Part shown: piece after piece, positions 42,429 through 52,045 of the stretch | Position numbering within the stretch: the first letter of the stretch is position 1 | Layout: each line of letters opens with the position of its first letter | DNA from: Streptomyces sp. A1277 | GTDB lineage: Bacteria; Actinomycetota; Actinomycetes; Streptomycetales; Streptomycetaceae | NCBI RefSeq assembly: GCF_004795015.1 | Contig: NZ_SSBI01000038.1 | Location: 1-64,000, forward strand | Length of the DNA stretch: 64,000 nt | Direction: 5' to 3' | Translations under genes and position numbers: made by a program | Notes under the pieces: model-generated | Databases searched by the model: none | The model's input: the letters and a program-made list of their open reading frames with translations, nothing else | Told to the model about the DNA's origin: nothing

Positions 42429-42832
42429 AGGGGCCCGCAGCCAGGTCTCTGGTTCTGGACTCCCAGGCGTTGTCACTGCTACTGCGCAACGACCGCCAGA
42501 TGATCACCCGAATCGAAGCCGCTCGACGCGTGGGCGTGCCTGTCCTTGTGTCGGCCCTGACAGTGGTGGAGGCCGTCTACGGGAAGACGGACACCGCCCG
42601 GCTGCACTGGCTGCTGTCCCGCCTGCAGGTCCAGGACGTTACCCAGGCGGACAGCCTCACCGCGGTGCGGCTGTTGAGCGACGCCGGTGGTCTGCACGGC
42701 CACAAGTACGCCATCGACGCCCTCGTCGCCGCGATGGCGCTCCGCTCCCCGGCACCCGTACTCGTACTGACCTCGGACCGCGACGACTGGTCGAAACTGT
42801 GCGGCGACCGCGTACAGATCAAGGACGTCTGA
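42425..42832 (+). CDS. PIN-domain toxin (VapC-like ribonuclease)
   Basis: 135 residues with the acidic catalytic set of PIN domains: Asp12 (LVLDSQAL), Glu49 (TVVEAVYG), Asp98 (YAIDALVAA) and Asp118 (LTSDRDDW). VapC-type toxins cut tRNA or rRNA when freed from the antitoxin. Coupled to the upstream antitoxin by a four-base overlap. Its position in the accessory region is typical of addiction modules that stabilise integrative elements. Confidence 0.87.
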   Translation: MKGPAARSLVLDSQALSLLLRNDRQMITRIEAARRVGVPVLVSALTVVEAVYGKTDTARLHWLLSRLQVQDVTQADSLTAVRLLSDAGGLHGHKYAIDALVAAMALRSPAPVLVLTSDRDDWSKLCGDRVQIKDV

Positions 42833-42841
42833 CCACAGCGC

Positions 42842-43111
42842 CTACTCAGGTGAATCCACCAGCTGATCGACTGCTGCTTCATAGAAGGCATCCGCGAGGG
42901 CGACAATGATCGCGTTGATGGCCGGCCCGTCAGTGAAGAAGTAGTCAGCCATCGTGTTGTGGGCATCTTGGTTATCCGCGACTGCCTCAGTGACGGCGGC
43001 CTGGAAGTCCTGTGACTCCAGGAACTGCTTCTTGGAATTCACCTTGGTCTGCTGGACCAAGTTCGGATCGGCAAGCAGCAGCTGCACGAGGCCCTGTACG
43101 AACTCCCCGAC
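42842..43111 (-). pseudogene. C-terminal remnant of type I restriction subunit HsdR (probable)
   Basis: The frame reads LVQQTKVNSKKQFLESQDF and AVTEAVADNQDAHNTMADYFF before its stop, close to the C-terminal helical region of HsdR proteins. No start, helicase or endonuclease part is present, so only a fragment of about 85 residues is left. It is abutted at about 43110 by a transposase fragment on the other strand. Confidence 0.45.
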
Positions 43112-43312
43112 TTGGGAGGCCGGGAGATCAAGCGCCGGTCCGACGTCGTCCAGGTCTTCCCGAACACCGCAGCCGTCAACCGGCTCGCCACCGCCGTCCT
43201 GGCTGAACTCCACGACGAGTGGAACGCCTTCCCTCGCCGCTACCTCTCCACCGAGAGCATGGACAGCCTCTATCCGGACACCACAACTCTCCTGCCTGGC
43301 ACAACCGAGTGA
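43112..43312 (+). pseudogene. Mutator (IS256-type) transposase C-terminal remnant
   Basis: The frame reads REIKRRSDVVQVFPNTAAV and RLATAVLAELHDEWNAF, then RYLSTESMDSLYP, matching the end of IS256-family transposases. The catalytic DDE part is absent. It shows that an insertion element cut into, or landed beside, the HsdR remnant. Confidence 0.6.
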
Positions 43313-43582
43313 TCACCTACACCACGTCACGGGACATGACCCTCAAGGGATGCAATCGAGCCGCCGCAGGATCGTGAACGGGAGGACCACTGTCCCGTAC
43401 TGGTTGGGGCGATAGGGGCCCCGAAGCTGGTCAGCGATGGACCAGATGAAGCTACCGAGCGTGCTCACAAGTTCCTCACGAAAATCGTCTAGCAGTGCCG
43501 ATCACTTTGCCAGAGCCTGCAGCCACCGTCCCACGGTTCAGCCACTCACCGAGGTGGATCCCAGCACCGGCAAGGGCATCCG

Positions 43583-43758
43583 CGTCCCAGCACGATCCCA
43601 GCACGGTACGGATGACCAGGGATGACGACAGGTGACGAGGGGTCAGCTATCCCAGCACCATCCCAGCACGGGAAAAAACCAAGGGCCCGACCCCGAAGAG
43701 TCGGACCCTCTCTGACCTGCACGTTTGCCAGATCTGCGACGTGGTGATATGTAAGCCG

Positions 43759-43775
<17 letters not shown>
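43583..43775. repeat. Attachment-site-like repeat, copy 3 (att3), containing the ychF 3' end
   Basis: About 193 bp that closely match 40280-40473, with the TCCCAGCAC units, the hairpin and then the core that here is the real end of ychF (stop at 43759-43761). The 43313-43758 interval holds no gene; it holds this repeat and the ychF terminator. Confidence 0.65.
43683..43708 (-). terminator. Terminator of ychF
   Basis: GGGCCCGACCC and GAGTCGGACCC arms with a CGAA loop and some mismatch, 51 bases downstream of the ychF stop. It is duplicated at 40380-40405. Confidence 0.65.
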
Positions 43776-44847
<1,072 letters not shown>

Positions 44848-44922
44848 GACACAAACGTCCGCTCAGGATCAAGAAGGGTGGGGTCGGCCGCGACTCCAGA
44901 CACGCTCACCGGCTCCTCGTTC

Positions 44923-45027
44923 GCACGGCAGCCCAAGCGCGCCATCGTCCACGTGCGCGTATCACGGTACAGGGACAAGGACGAGGAGATCTCCCTCGTA
45001 CTCCAGATCGATGCGTCCAGCGCGCTG
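44923..45027 (+). pseudogene. Serine-recombinase N-terminal remnant
   Basis: A plus-strand frame reads RAIVHVRVSRYRDKDEE and ISLVLQIDASS, which matches the beginning of resolvase/large serine recombinase proteins, where the Ser in the VS pair is catalytic. The frame then runs into the 21-bp tandem repeat and loses all similarity. It is probably what remains of an integrase, sitting just upstream of ychF. Confidence 0.45.
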
Positions 45028-45033
45028 ACGGAC

Positions 45034-45197
45034 GGTCCCGAGACGTGCGGAACCGGTTCCCGAGACGTGCGAACCCGTTCCCGAGACGTGCGGAACCCGT
45101 TCCCGAGACATGCGAACCCGTTCCCGAGACATGCGAACCCGTTCCCGAAACGTGCGGGACTGGTTCCCGAGACGTGGAGGAACGGTTCCCGGAGCGT
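45034..45197. repeat. 21-22-bp tandem repeat array between ychF and the acetyltransferase gene
   Basis: About seven and a half imperfect copies of a unit like GGTTCCCGAGACGTGCGGAACC. Each unit is itself a short inverted repeat (GGTTCC, ten bases, GGAACC), so the array can form a series of hairpins. No spacer sequences, so it is not CRISPR. The 44848-45203 interval contains this array and the recombinase remnant only. Confidence 0.85.
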
Positions 45198-45203
45198 GTC
45201 CGA

Positions 45204-46445
45204 TCAGAACCAGTGCAGGCAGTGCGGGGCGCGGTCGGTCCCGAAGAGCGCGTCCGCGAGGGCGGCGGCGCCGGGGTGGTGGGCCCGGATGTGTCCGGCG
45301 CGTACGAGCGTGCTCGGCCTGGTGCCGCCGAGGTAGACCGAGCCCAGGTCGCGCACGTCCAGGGACAGGTCGGGCTGTCGGTCCGTGGGCACGCAGTCGG
45401 CCTTGCCGTCGCGGATGGTCAGCAGGTGGCGGCCGCGCTCGCCCAGGAAGGGATCGTCGACGTCCAGGACGATTTCACCGTCCGTGAACCAGCCGCGTGC
45501 GGTCAGAGCACGGGGAACGTCGAGGAGGCGCACCCAGAGCCAGTCGGTGTGGCCGCCGACCTCGCCGGCCCGGAAGTCCGTGAGCTGCCAGCGCAGCGGG
45601 TGCTCGGGCGGGACGTGCCGGAACACGACCTGGGAGACCAGGTCGTGTCCGAGTGCGTACCGGGCCAGGGCCGTGAAGGCCGCGTCGTCGACGGCGATGG
45701 TCTCGTCGACCGTCAAGGTGCTCTGCTCGCCGACGGAGCCGAGGGAGTAGCTGGCGTACCCGTCCGCGACGCCGTCGGCGTCCCGGTGGACGGCGACGTA
45801 GCGCGGCGCCGGGGAGATCGGCGGCTGCCCCGCGCCCAGACTCCACCAGCGGTGCGGCCGGGACAGTGCGCCGGGCTGGGCGCGGCGGTACCGGTCGTAG
45901 ACCGCTTCGAGGATCTCGCCGCACTCGGCACGCCGCAGCACCTCGACCGAACCCCTGTCGGAGCCGGCCGCGGGGGCGTCGGCCGTCGTGAGCACCCGGG
46001 GAGCGGCGAGGGCGGCCTTGTGGCGCTGCACCGTCAACCGCGCGGTGGAGGTCGCGGGTCCGTAACCGAACCTGCCGTAGATCGTGGCCTCCGAGGCCAG
46101 CAGCACGGAGAGGAATTCGCCCCTGGCCCGTATGCCGGTGAGCTGGTGCCGCATCATCGCGCTGAGCACGCCGCGTCGCCGGTGCGAGGGCAGGACGCCG
46201 ACGGCGGTCACTCCGGCGGCCGGGACGGGTATCCGACCGGGCAGGGTGAGTTCGAAGGAGTGCGCGGCGGCGGTGCCCACGGGCTTTCCGTCCGGTGCCA
46301 CGGCGAGCAGGCCGCGATCCATTTCCAGCGCCGACCACCAGCGCCCGCCGTCCGCGATCGGGGTTTCCGGGAATTGCCCGAACGCCGCGTGGACCGTGTC
46401 GACGAAGACGTCCAGGTCCTCCTTCGTCGTGGAACGAATCTCCAT
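45204..46445 (-). CDS. GNAT-family N-acetyltransferase, Eis-like
   Basis: 413 residues, as in the Eis family, with a double GNAT fold. The first GNAT domain has the acetyl-CoA motif TAVGVLPSHRRRGVLSAMMRHQL (about 81-103); the SCP2-like C-terminal domain ends in HCLHWF, and Eis enzymes use a C-terminal carboxylate in catalysis. Eis acetylates amino groups on aminoglycosides and proteins; here the target could be an amino-containing siderophore or a drug, but nothing fixes this. It lies after the C39-like gene in the iron-uptake operon. Confidence 0.88.
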   Translation of the reverse strand: MEIRSTTKEDLDVFVDTVHAAFGQFPETPIADGGRWWSALEMDRGLLAVAPDGKPVGTAAAHSFELTLPGRIPVPAAGVTAVGVLPSHRRRGVLSAMMRHQLTGIRARGEFLSVLLASEATIYGRFGYGPATSTARLTVQRHKAALAAPRVLTTADAPAAGSDRGSVEVLRRAECGEILEAVYDRYRRAQPGALSRPHRWWSLGAGQPPISPAPRYVAVHRDADGVADGYASYSLGSVGEQSTLTVDETIAVDDAAFTALARYALGHDLVSQVVFRHVPPEHPLRWQLTDFRAGEVGGHTDWLWVRLLDVPRALTARGWFTDGEIVLDVDDPFLGERGRHLLTIRDGKADCVPTDRQPDLSLDVRDLGSVYLGGTRPSTLVRAGHIRAHHPGAAALADALFGTDRAPHCLHWF

Positions 46446-46586
46446 CGCTGCCGCTTCCTCCTCGGGATTCGGGATGGCGACACCCCGGGTGGTGGGTATC
46501 GGGCCACAGGGCAGAGTAACGCTCTGACCAGGGCGAGCAGAGAGCGGCCGAGTCCCCGGCAGACCGCACCGGACGGCCGTACGGGG

Positions 46587-47708
46587 CTACGCGCCGGCCG
46601 CGGCGGGAGGGGAGGCGGCCCGCCGCCGCGGGTGGCCGAGGGTCACGGCTCCGCGGAAGCCCTCCGGTGACATCGTCGACATCGCGTCGAGCGACGCGTC
46701 CGGCACCGGCAGGAGGTGGGCGTCGACCCAGGTGTCGCCCGTTGGCGCGTTGGCCCAGGGGTCCTCGATCACGACGGCGCCGGGCACGACGCCGTGGCAG
46801 AGCACCCAGTGCGGCACGTCGAACCCCTGCATCCCGGCGAGCGAGAGCAGCAGCAGTACGTGCTCCTGCCGGCCGATCGTGTCCCGGATCTCCGTCAGGG
46901 AGAGGTGGCGCGGGTCGATCGGGACGCCGATGCGTGCGGCATCCGTACGCGACGCGCGCTGGAGCAGGGCGCGCCACTCCTGGTCGCCCGGAGGGAGGTG
47001 GTCGAGCATGACCGGCCGGTCCGTGTCGAGGTGGACCGTGACCCGGGACGACGGCCGGGCCCGGCGCACGGCGACGCCCAGGCCGACCGGCTCGCACGCC
47101 ATGAAGTTGTTCGCGTCGCGCCACAGCGTCAGCTCCGCCCGGCGGTCGAGCGCCTCTTGCGGCAGGGCTCCCGCGTGCACCTGCGCGACCAGGGCGGTGA
47201 CGGCGCCGCAGGTGAAGTGGGTGCTCTGCCCGTAGTACGGGGGTGCGCTCACCGCGTCGTCGCGCAGCCAGCGCACGTAACCGGCGGCCGGTCCGGCCGC
47301 ACCCTCCGACTGCGTGAGCGGCGGGTTCAGGGCGGTGAAGCCCGCGGCGGCGGCGTCCTCGGGGCGGGCCGTCCATCCTTCCCACTTCAGCTGCACGAGC
47401 TCCCGGCCGCGTGCGTGGGCGACGACGGCCGCGACGGCCGTCGGCACGTCGCCGATCGCGTCGACGATCTTCAGATAGGCCGTGTCCGGGCGGGCGGTCA
47501 CGAGCGCGGCAGCCGTCCAGTCCTCGCCGTCGTCGCCGGGAACGGCCACGATGTGCGGGGCGTGGGCGGAGCGGTCGACCGCGCTCCAGCGCTCCGCCAC
47601 CTCGGGGTGTCCGAGCCGCGCCAGCCGGGCCGGCGCGGTATCGGCCTCGTACGGCACGACGATGCTCTTCACGGGCCGCACGGGCCTTTCCTGCTGGGAC
47701 GACGACAT
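46587..47708 (-). CDS. C39-like peptidase-family protein in the siderophore operon
   Basis: 373 residues. An N-terminal region of about 165 residues is followed by a C39-like domain: YYGQSTHFTCGAVTAL carries the Gln and the putative catalytic Cys, VPHWVLCHGV the His, and VIEDPWANAP the Asp. There is no signal peptide. C39 domains cut double-Gly leaders in peptide export, but this soluble, single-domain form is also common next to FecCD transporters, where it may process or release siderophore-bound iron. That role is inference. Located 71 bp after the permease gene. Confidence 0.75.
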   Translation of the reverse strand: MSSSQQERPVRPVKSIVVPYEADTAPARLARLGHPEVAERWSAVDRSAHAPHIVAVPGDDGEDWTAAALVTARPDTAYLKIVDAIGDVPTAVAAVVAHARGRELVQLKWEGWTARPEDAAAAGFTALNPPLTQSEGAAGPAAGYVRWLRDDAVSAPPYYGQSTHFTCGAVTALVAQVHAGALPQEALDRRAELTLWRDANNFMACEPVGLGVAVRRARPSSRVTVHLDTDRPVMLDHLPPGDQEWRALLQRASRTDAARIGVPIDPRHLSLTEIRDTIGRQEHVLLLLSLAGMQGFDVPHWVLCHGVVPGAVVIEDPWANAPTGDTWVDAHLLPVPDASLDAMSTMSPEGFRGAVTLGHPRRRAASPPAAAGA

Positions 47709-47779
47709 TCAGGTGCTCCTGGCGGGACGCGGGGACGGGGTACGGGGGCGGGTCGGTGCGGGCTCCTCACCGGCAGAGG

Positions 47780-49888
47780 TCATGCGCGGGACTGCCGGAG
47801 CACCCACACGAAGTACGGCGCGCCGACCAGGGCGATCATGAGGCCCGCCGGCACCTGGGCGGGGGCGACGATCGTGCGGCCGAGTGCGTCCGCCACGCAC
47901 ACCAGCACCCCGCCGAGCAGCATCGCGACCGGGATCGCGCGGGCCTGCCGGGCGCCCACCAGCGAACGGGCGAGGTGCGGGGCGACGAGTCCCACGAAGC
48001 CGACGACGCCGACGGCGATCACGCTGAGCGCGGCGAGCACCGCGGCGATCGCCAGTGCACAGAAGCGGGTGCGCTCCACCCGGACGCCGACGATGCGCGG
48101 GGTGTCCTCGTCGACGGCGAGCAGGTCGAGCCGGTGGCGCATGGACAGCAGTACGGGGAGCGCGAGCGCCAGGGCCGCCGCGACCGGTACGACGTCGGAG
48201 AACGTACGGCCGTAGGTCGTGCCGGAGAGCCAGGTGAAGATGCGGGGCGTGTTGTACGGGTCGGCGCGCAGCAGGAGGAAGGTGGTCACGGAGCTGAGGC
48301 CGTACCCCATGCCGATGCCGATCAGTACGAACCGGTCGGGCAGGAAGCCCCCGCGCCAGGCCAGCAGGGCGATCACCGCGAAGGTGGCGAGCCCGGCCGC
48401 GACGGCGACGGCGACGAGCACCGCCTGTCCGCCGCCGAGGCCCGACGTGACGACGCCCGCCGCGCCCAGCCCGGCGCCCGCCGTGATGCCGAGCACCCCC
48501 GGCTCGGCGAGCGGGTTGCGTACCGTGCTCTGCACGACGCATCCGGCCAGTCCGAGCGCCGCGCCTGCGAGGACCGCTGCGGTGACGCGCGGCACCCGGT
48601 CGTCGAGCGCCGCCCCGATCAGGTCGGGGGCCGTGCCCTGGACCCAGAGGACGATGTCCCCGGTCCGCAGCCACAGGCTCCCCGCCAGGACCGCCACGAC
48701 GGCCGCCGCGGCCAGCAGTGCCACCGAGCCGGACACGACGAGGAGGTAGGCGCGGTGGGACCGGGCGGCGACCCGTGCGCGCGGGGGCTGCTGGAGCCGG
48801 CCCGTGTCGCGCAGCCGCAGCGCGAGGACCACGATCACGACCGAGCCGAGCAGCGTGGTCGGCACCCCGGTGGGAATGGAGGCCGCCCCGTCCGCCCCCT
48901 GCACCGCGCGCAGGACCGCGTCCGCGAGCAGGATGAGGAGCGCGCCGAGCAGGCCGGCCGCGGGGATCAGGAGCAGGTGCCTGCGCAGTGCGCGGACCCG
49001 CCCCGCGATCAGGCGGGCCAGGACGGGGGCGCCGAGACCGACGAAGGCCATCGGGCCCGCGAGGGTCACCGAGGTGCTGGTCAGGAGTACCGCGCAGACC
49101 ACGGCGACCACCCGGGTGCTCCGGATCGGCACGCCGAGGGTGGAGGCGGTGTCGTCGCCGAGGTTCATGACGTCCAGCCGCCGGGACAGTGCCAGGGCGG
49201 CGCACAGCACCACGACGACGAGGGGGACGGCGCGCAGCGACGCGTCGATGTTCAGCTGGGAGAGCGAGCCGCTTCCCCAGGCGTAGAGGCCGGTCGTGTT
49301 CTGCTTGAACAGGATGAGGAGCATCCCGGTCGCGGAGTCCAGGGCCATCGCCATCGCCGATCCGGCGAGGATGAGGCGGGTGCCGGAGGTGCCCGCGGCC
49401 CGGCCCGCGAGGAGCAGCACGAGCGCCGCCGCGACCAGGCCGCCGGCGAAGGCGACGACGCCCGACGCCCACAGCGGGACGGCGAGGCCGAGGGCCGCGA
49501 CGAGCGAGACGGCGAAGTAGGACCCGGCCGAGACCGCGAGGGTGTCCGGCGAGGCGAGCGTGTTGTGCGTGACGGACTGGAGCAGCGTGCCGGCGCAGCC
49601 GAGGGCGAAGCCCACCGCCACGCCCGCGAACAGGCGCGGCAGGCGGGAGCCGGTGAGGATCTCGCCGACCGGCGCGCCGTCGGCGCTCTCCCGTTCCCCG
49701 GCGAGATGGCGCACCAGGTCGCCGACCCCGACGCCCGATGTCCCCTGGGTCAGGTGCCACAGGCCCACCAGGACGGTCGCGACGAGGAGGACGGCCAGGA
49801 CAGCCGCCCCGGCGGGGCCGCCGCCGCGCTCCGCACGCGGGCGCGCCGGCACCGCCCCTTCCGGTGGCGCTGTGTCTACGGCGCTCAC
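47780..49888 (-). CDS. Fused double FecCD-type iron-siderophore permease
   Basis: 702 residues from the GTG at 49888, which overlaps the stop of the binding-protein gene (GTGA). Two complete FecCD permease domains, each of about ten helices, are joined in one chain: the first (about 30-340) with FVGLGAPVLARLIAG, the second (about 375-700) with FVGLVAPHLARSLVG, both matching the coupling region that contacts the ATPase. In most bacteria two separate permeases dimerise, and here one chain does it. It is an inner-membrane component for ferric siderophore import, working with the binding protein and ATPase encoded next to it. Confidence 0.92.
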   Translation of the reverse strand: MSAVDTAPPEGAVPARPRAERGGGPAGAAVLAVLLVATVLVGLWHLTQGTSGVGVGDLVRHLAGERESADGAPVGEILTGSRLPRLFAGVAVGFALGCAGTLLQSVTHNTLASPDTLAVSAGSYFAVSLVAALGLAVPLWASGVVAFAGGLVAAALVLLLAGRAAGTSGTRLILAGSAMAMALDSATGMLLILFKQNTTGLYAWGSGSLSQLNIDASLRAVPLVVVVLCAALALSRRLDVMNLGDDTASTLGVPIRSTRVVAVVCAVLLTSTSVTLAGPMAFVGLGAPVLARLIAGRVRALRRHLLLIPAAGLLGALLILLADAVLRAVQGADGAASIPTGVPTTLLGSVVIVVLALRLRDTGRLQQPPRARVAARSHRAYLLVVSGSVALLAAAAVVAVLAGSLWLRTGDIVLWVQGTAPDLIGAALDDRVPRVTAAVLAGAALGLAGCVVQSTVRNPLAEPGVLGITAGAGLGAAGVVTSGLGGGQAVLVAVAVAAGLATFAVIALLAWRGGFLPDRFVLIGIGMGYGLSSVTTFLLLRADPYNTPRIFTWLSGTTYGRTFSDVVPVAAALALALPVLLSMRHRLDLLAVDEDTPRIVGVRVERTRFCALAIAAVLAALSVIAVGVVGFVGLVAPHLARSLVGARQARAIPVAMLLGGVLVCVADALGRTIVAPAQVPAGLMIALVGAPYFVWVLRQSRA

Positions 49889-50952
49889 TTCTTGTCGAGC
49901 ACGTCGACGTAGGCGTCGATCGCCTGCTCGTTGGAGCGCGGGCCGCCGGCGCCCCACACGCTTGCCGGGAAGGCGTGGGCGCGGCCTTCCTTGACGGCGG
50001 GGAGGGTCTTCCAGATCGGGTTCTTCCGGATCGCCTCGACGTATCCGCCGGCGCCTTCGTCGTTGGCGTAGAAGAGGTTGGCGTCGCCGACCGCGACGAG
50101 TCCTTCGACGTCCGTCTGCGCGAGGCCGTAGGCGGGGTCGACGCCCCCGTCACCGTGCTCCTTGTTGACGCTGCTGGTCCACGCGGGCTTCAGGCCGAGT
50201 TCCTTGCCTATCTCGGTGAACAGGGCGCCGTCGCTGTAGGGGCGGATGGTGAGGTTGCTCCCCTCCAGCCATCCGTCGAAGAACACGAAGTCCTTCGTCG
50301 GCAGGTCGGCGTCGGCGACCTGCTGCTTGGCCTTCGCCAGGTGGTCGTCGAACTCCTTGAGCACCTGGTCGGCGCGCTCGGTGCGTCCCGTCGCCTGGCC
50401 GATCATGCTGAACACCTCGCGCATGTTCCCGATCGGGTCCTTGGGGTTCGCCCCGCGCGTGGCCATCACGGGGACGCCCCGCTTCTCCAGCTTCTTGATC
50501 GTCTCGTCCTTGGCGTCGAACGCCTCCACGACGATGAGGTCGGGCTTGGCCGCGTAGAGGGTGTCGAGGTCGGGCTCCTCGCGTGTGCCGATGTCCGTCA
50601 CCCCGCTGGGCAGCTTCTCCGCGCTGACCCAGGTGCTGTATCCCTTCACGTCGGAGACGGCGGCGGGGGTGACGCACAGGGTCAGCGCGTCTTCGACCTG
50701 CTGCCATTCCAGGACCGCGATGCGCTTGGCGGGCTTGTCGAGCTTCACCTGCCGGCCGACGCCGTCCTTGAAGGAGACCGGCTTCGTCGAGGTGGTCGTG
50801 GTGTCCTGGGCGCAGCTCTTCGACGCGGGAGCCGCACTGGCGCTGCTCTTGGCCGTGATCTCGTCGGCGTCGGTCGTACCGCAGGACGTGAGGGCGAAGA
50901 GGGCGAGCCCCGCGGTCGAGGCTGCGGCCGTCAGGCGACTGGCACGGTTCAT
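49885..50952 (-). CDS. Iron-siderophore ABC transporter binding lipoprotein
   Basis: 355 residues. The lipoprotein signal ends in LTSC with Cys24, followed by a Ser/Thr/Ala linker. The body is of the FecB/FhuD class: RQVKLDKPAKRIAVLEWQQVEDALTL, the DLDTLYAAKPDLIVVEA segment, and two lobes joined by a rigid helix. It captures ferric siderophore outside the membrane for the fused permease. The ATPase gene lies 77 bp upstream and the permease overlaps its end. The Glu-Trp-Gln-Gln start of the first lobe suggests a hydroxamate or mixed siderophore, but this is not firm. Confidence 0.9.
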   Translation of the reverse strand: MNRASRLTAAASTAGLALFALTSCGTTDADEITAKSSASAAPASKSCAQDTTTTSTKPVSFKDGVGRQVKLDKPAKRIAVLEWQQVEDALTLCVTPAAVSDVKGYSTWVSAEKLPSGVTDIGTREEPDLDTLYAAKPDLIVVEAFDAKDETIKKLEKRGVPVMATRGANPKDPIGNMREVFSMIGQATGRTERADQVLKEFDDHLAKAKQQVADADLPTKDFVFFDGWLEGSNLTIRPYSDGALFTEIGKELGLKPAWTSSVNKEHGDGGVDPAYGLAQTDVEGLVAVGDANLFYANDEGAGGYVEAIRKNPIWKTLPAVKEGRAHAFPASVWGAGGPRSNEQAIDAYVDVLDKK

Positions 50953-51029
50953 GGAGGGGTCCTCTTTCTCAGACTCAAACGATTCGGCGGAGCGGCGAGC
51001 GGGCTGCTCCGGGAGGGGTGCCGCCCTTT

Positions 51030-51893
51030 TCAGGAGAGGTGGCGCCCGAGTGGGTCGATACGCAGTCGGCCCGTGCGCGGGTCGACGCCGACGTCGACCC
51101 GGATGTCGTAGACCTCGCCGATGTTCTCGGCGGTGAGCACGTCGGCGGGTGCGCCCGCCGCGTGCACACGGCCGGCACGCATGAGGACCAGGGTGTCCGC
51201 GACGCGGGACGCCTGGTCGAGGTCGTGCAGCACGATCCCGACCGCGATGCCGTGCTTCTCCACAAGATCCCGCACCAGGTCGAGCGTCTCGAACTGATAC
51301 CGCAGGTCCAGGTGGTTGGTCGGCTCGTCCAGCAGCACGACACCGGTGTCCTGGGCGAGGCAGGCCGCGAGCCAGACACGCTGCATCTCCCCGCCGGAGA
51401 GCTCCCCGACCAGCCGGCCCGCCATGTCCCGTACGCCGGTGACGCCCATGGCGCGGTCGATGGCGGCACCGTCCTCGGCGGTCGGTCCGGCGAGGCCACG
51501 CCGGTAGGGGTGGCGTCCGAACGCCACGACCTCCGCGACCGTCAGCCCCTGGGGCGCGGGCCTGGACTGGGAGAACAGGGTCACCTCGCGGGCGAACTGG
51601 CGGGGGCTGAGCAGCGCCGCGTCACGCTCGGCCTGTCCGTCGGGGGCGTCGAGCGTCACCCGGCCGCCGTCCACCTGGTGCAGCCGGGACAGGGCGCGCA
51701 GCAGCGTGGACTTCCCGCTGCCGTTCGGCCCCACGAGGGCGGTCACACGGCCGGGTTCCAGGGCGACCGAGACACCGTGGACGACCGGCTTGCCGCCGTA
51801 GCGCAGTACGAGGTCGCGCCCGTTGAGCGCGGCCGCCGGGGCGGCGGGGCCGGCCGGGAGTCTTCCGGCGCGCCGGAAGGGGCTTGTGAACAT
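51030..51893 (-). CDS. Iron-siderophore ABC transporter ATP-binding protein (FecE/FhuC type)
   Basis: 287 residues from the ATG at 51893. Walker A is GPNGSGKST, the signature is LSGGEMQRV and Walker B is VVLLDEPTNHLD, all in the FecE order. The bases just before this ATG are CCTCCTC, not a ribosome site, so translation may be leaderless or may start at a different codon; an in-frame start at 51986 is also open. It should power the fused permease. First gene of the uptake operon, below an iron-box-like site at 52004-52022. Confidence 0.9.
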   Translation of the reverse strand: MFTSPFRRAGRLPAGPAAPAAALNGRDLVLRYGGKPVVHGVSVALEPGRVTALVGPNGSGKSTLLRALSRLHQVDGGRVTLDAPDGQAERDAALLSPRQFAREVTLFSQSRPAPQGLTVAEVVAFGRHPYRRGLAGPTAEDGAAIDRAMGVTGVRDMAGRLVGELSGGEMQRVWLAACLAQDTGVVLLDEPTNHLDLRYQFETLDLVRDLVEKHGIAVGIVLHDLDQASRVADTLVLMRAGRVHAAGAPADVLTAENIGEVYDIRVDVGVDPRTGRLRIDPLGRHLS

Positions 51894-52003
51894 GAGGAGG
51901 TCCGGATGATCGGAGGGGCGCGGAGTGCGGCACCCCGCCCGGCCTTCACCGGCCGGGCCGCACGCTCTCCCGCACGCGGGCAGCACCGTGCGCGGCGCAC
52001 AAC

Positions 52004-52022
52004 AACTAAGGGTTACCTAACT
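52004..52022. promoter_or_regulatory. Iron-box-like site (DmdR/IdeR type) upstream of the siderophore uptake operon
   Basis: AGTTAGGTAACCCTTAGTT on the minus strand. It holds one good TTAGG half and a weaker second half of the actinobacterial iron box. It lies 111 bp before the ATPase gene and would shut the operon under iron sufficiency. Confidence 0.55.
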
Positions 52023-52045
52023 TCAAGAAGACTATATTCCACTTG

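Noticed and set aside
45034..45197. Tandem repeat as a CRISPR array
   Set aside because: The copies abut with no unique spacers and no cas genes are near.
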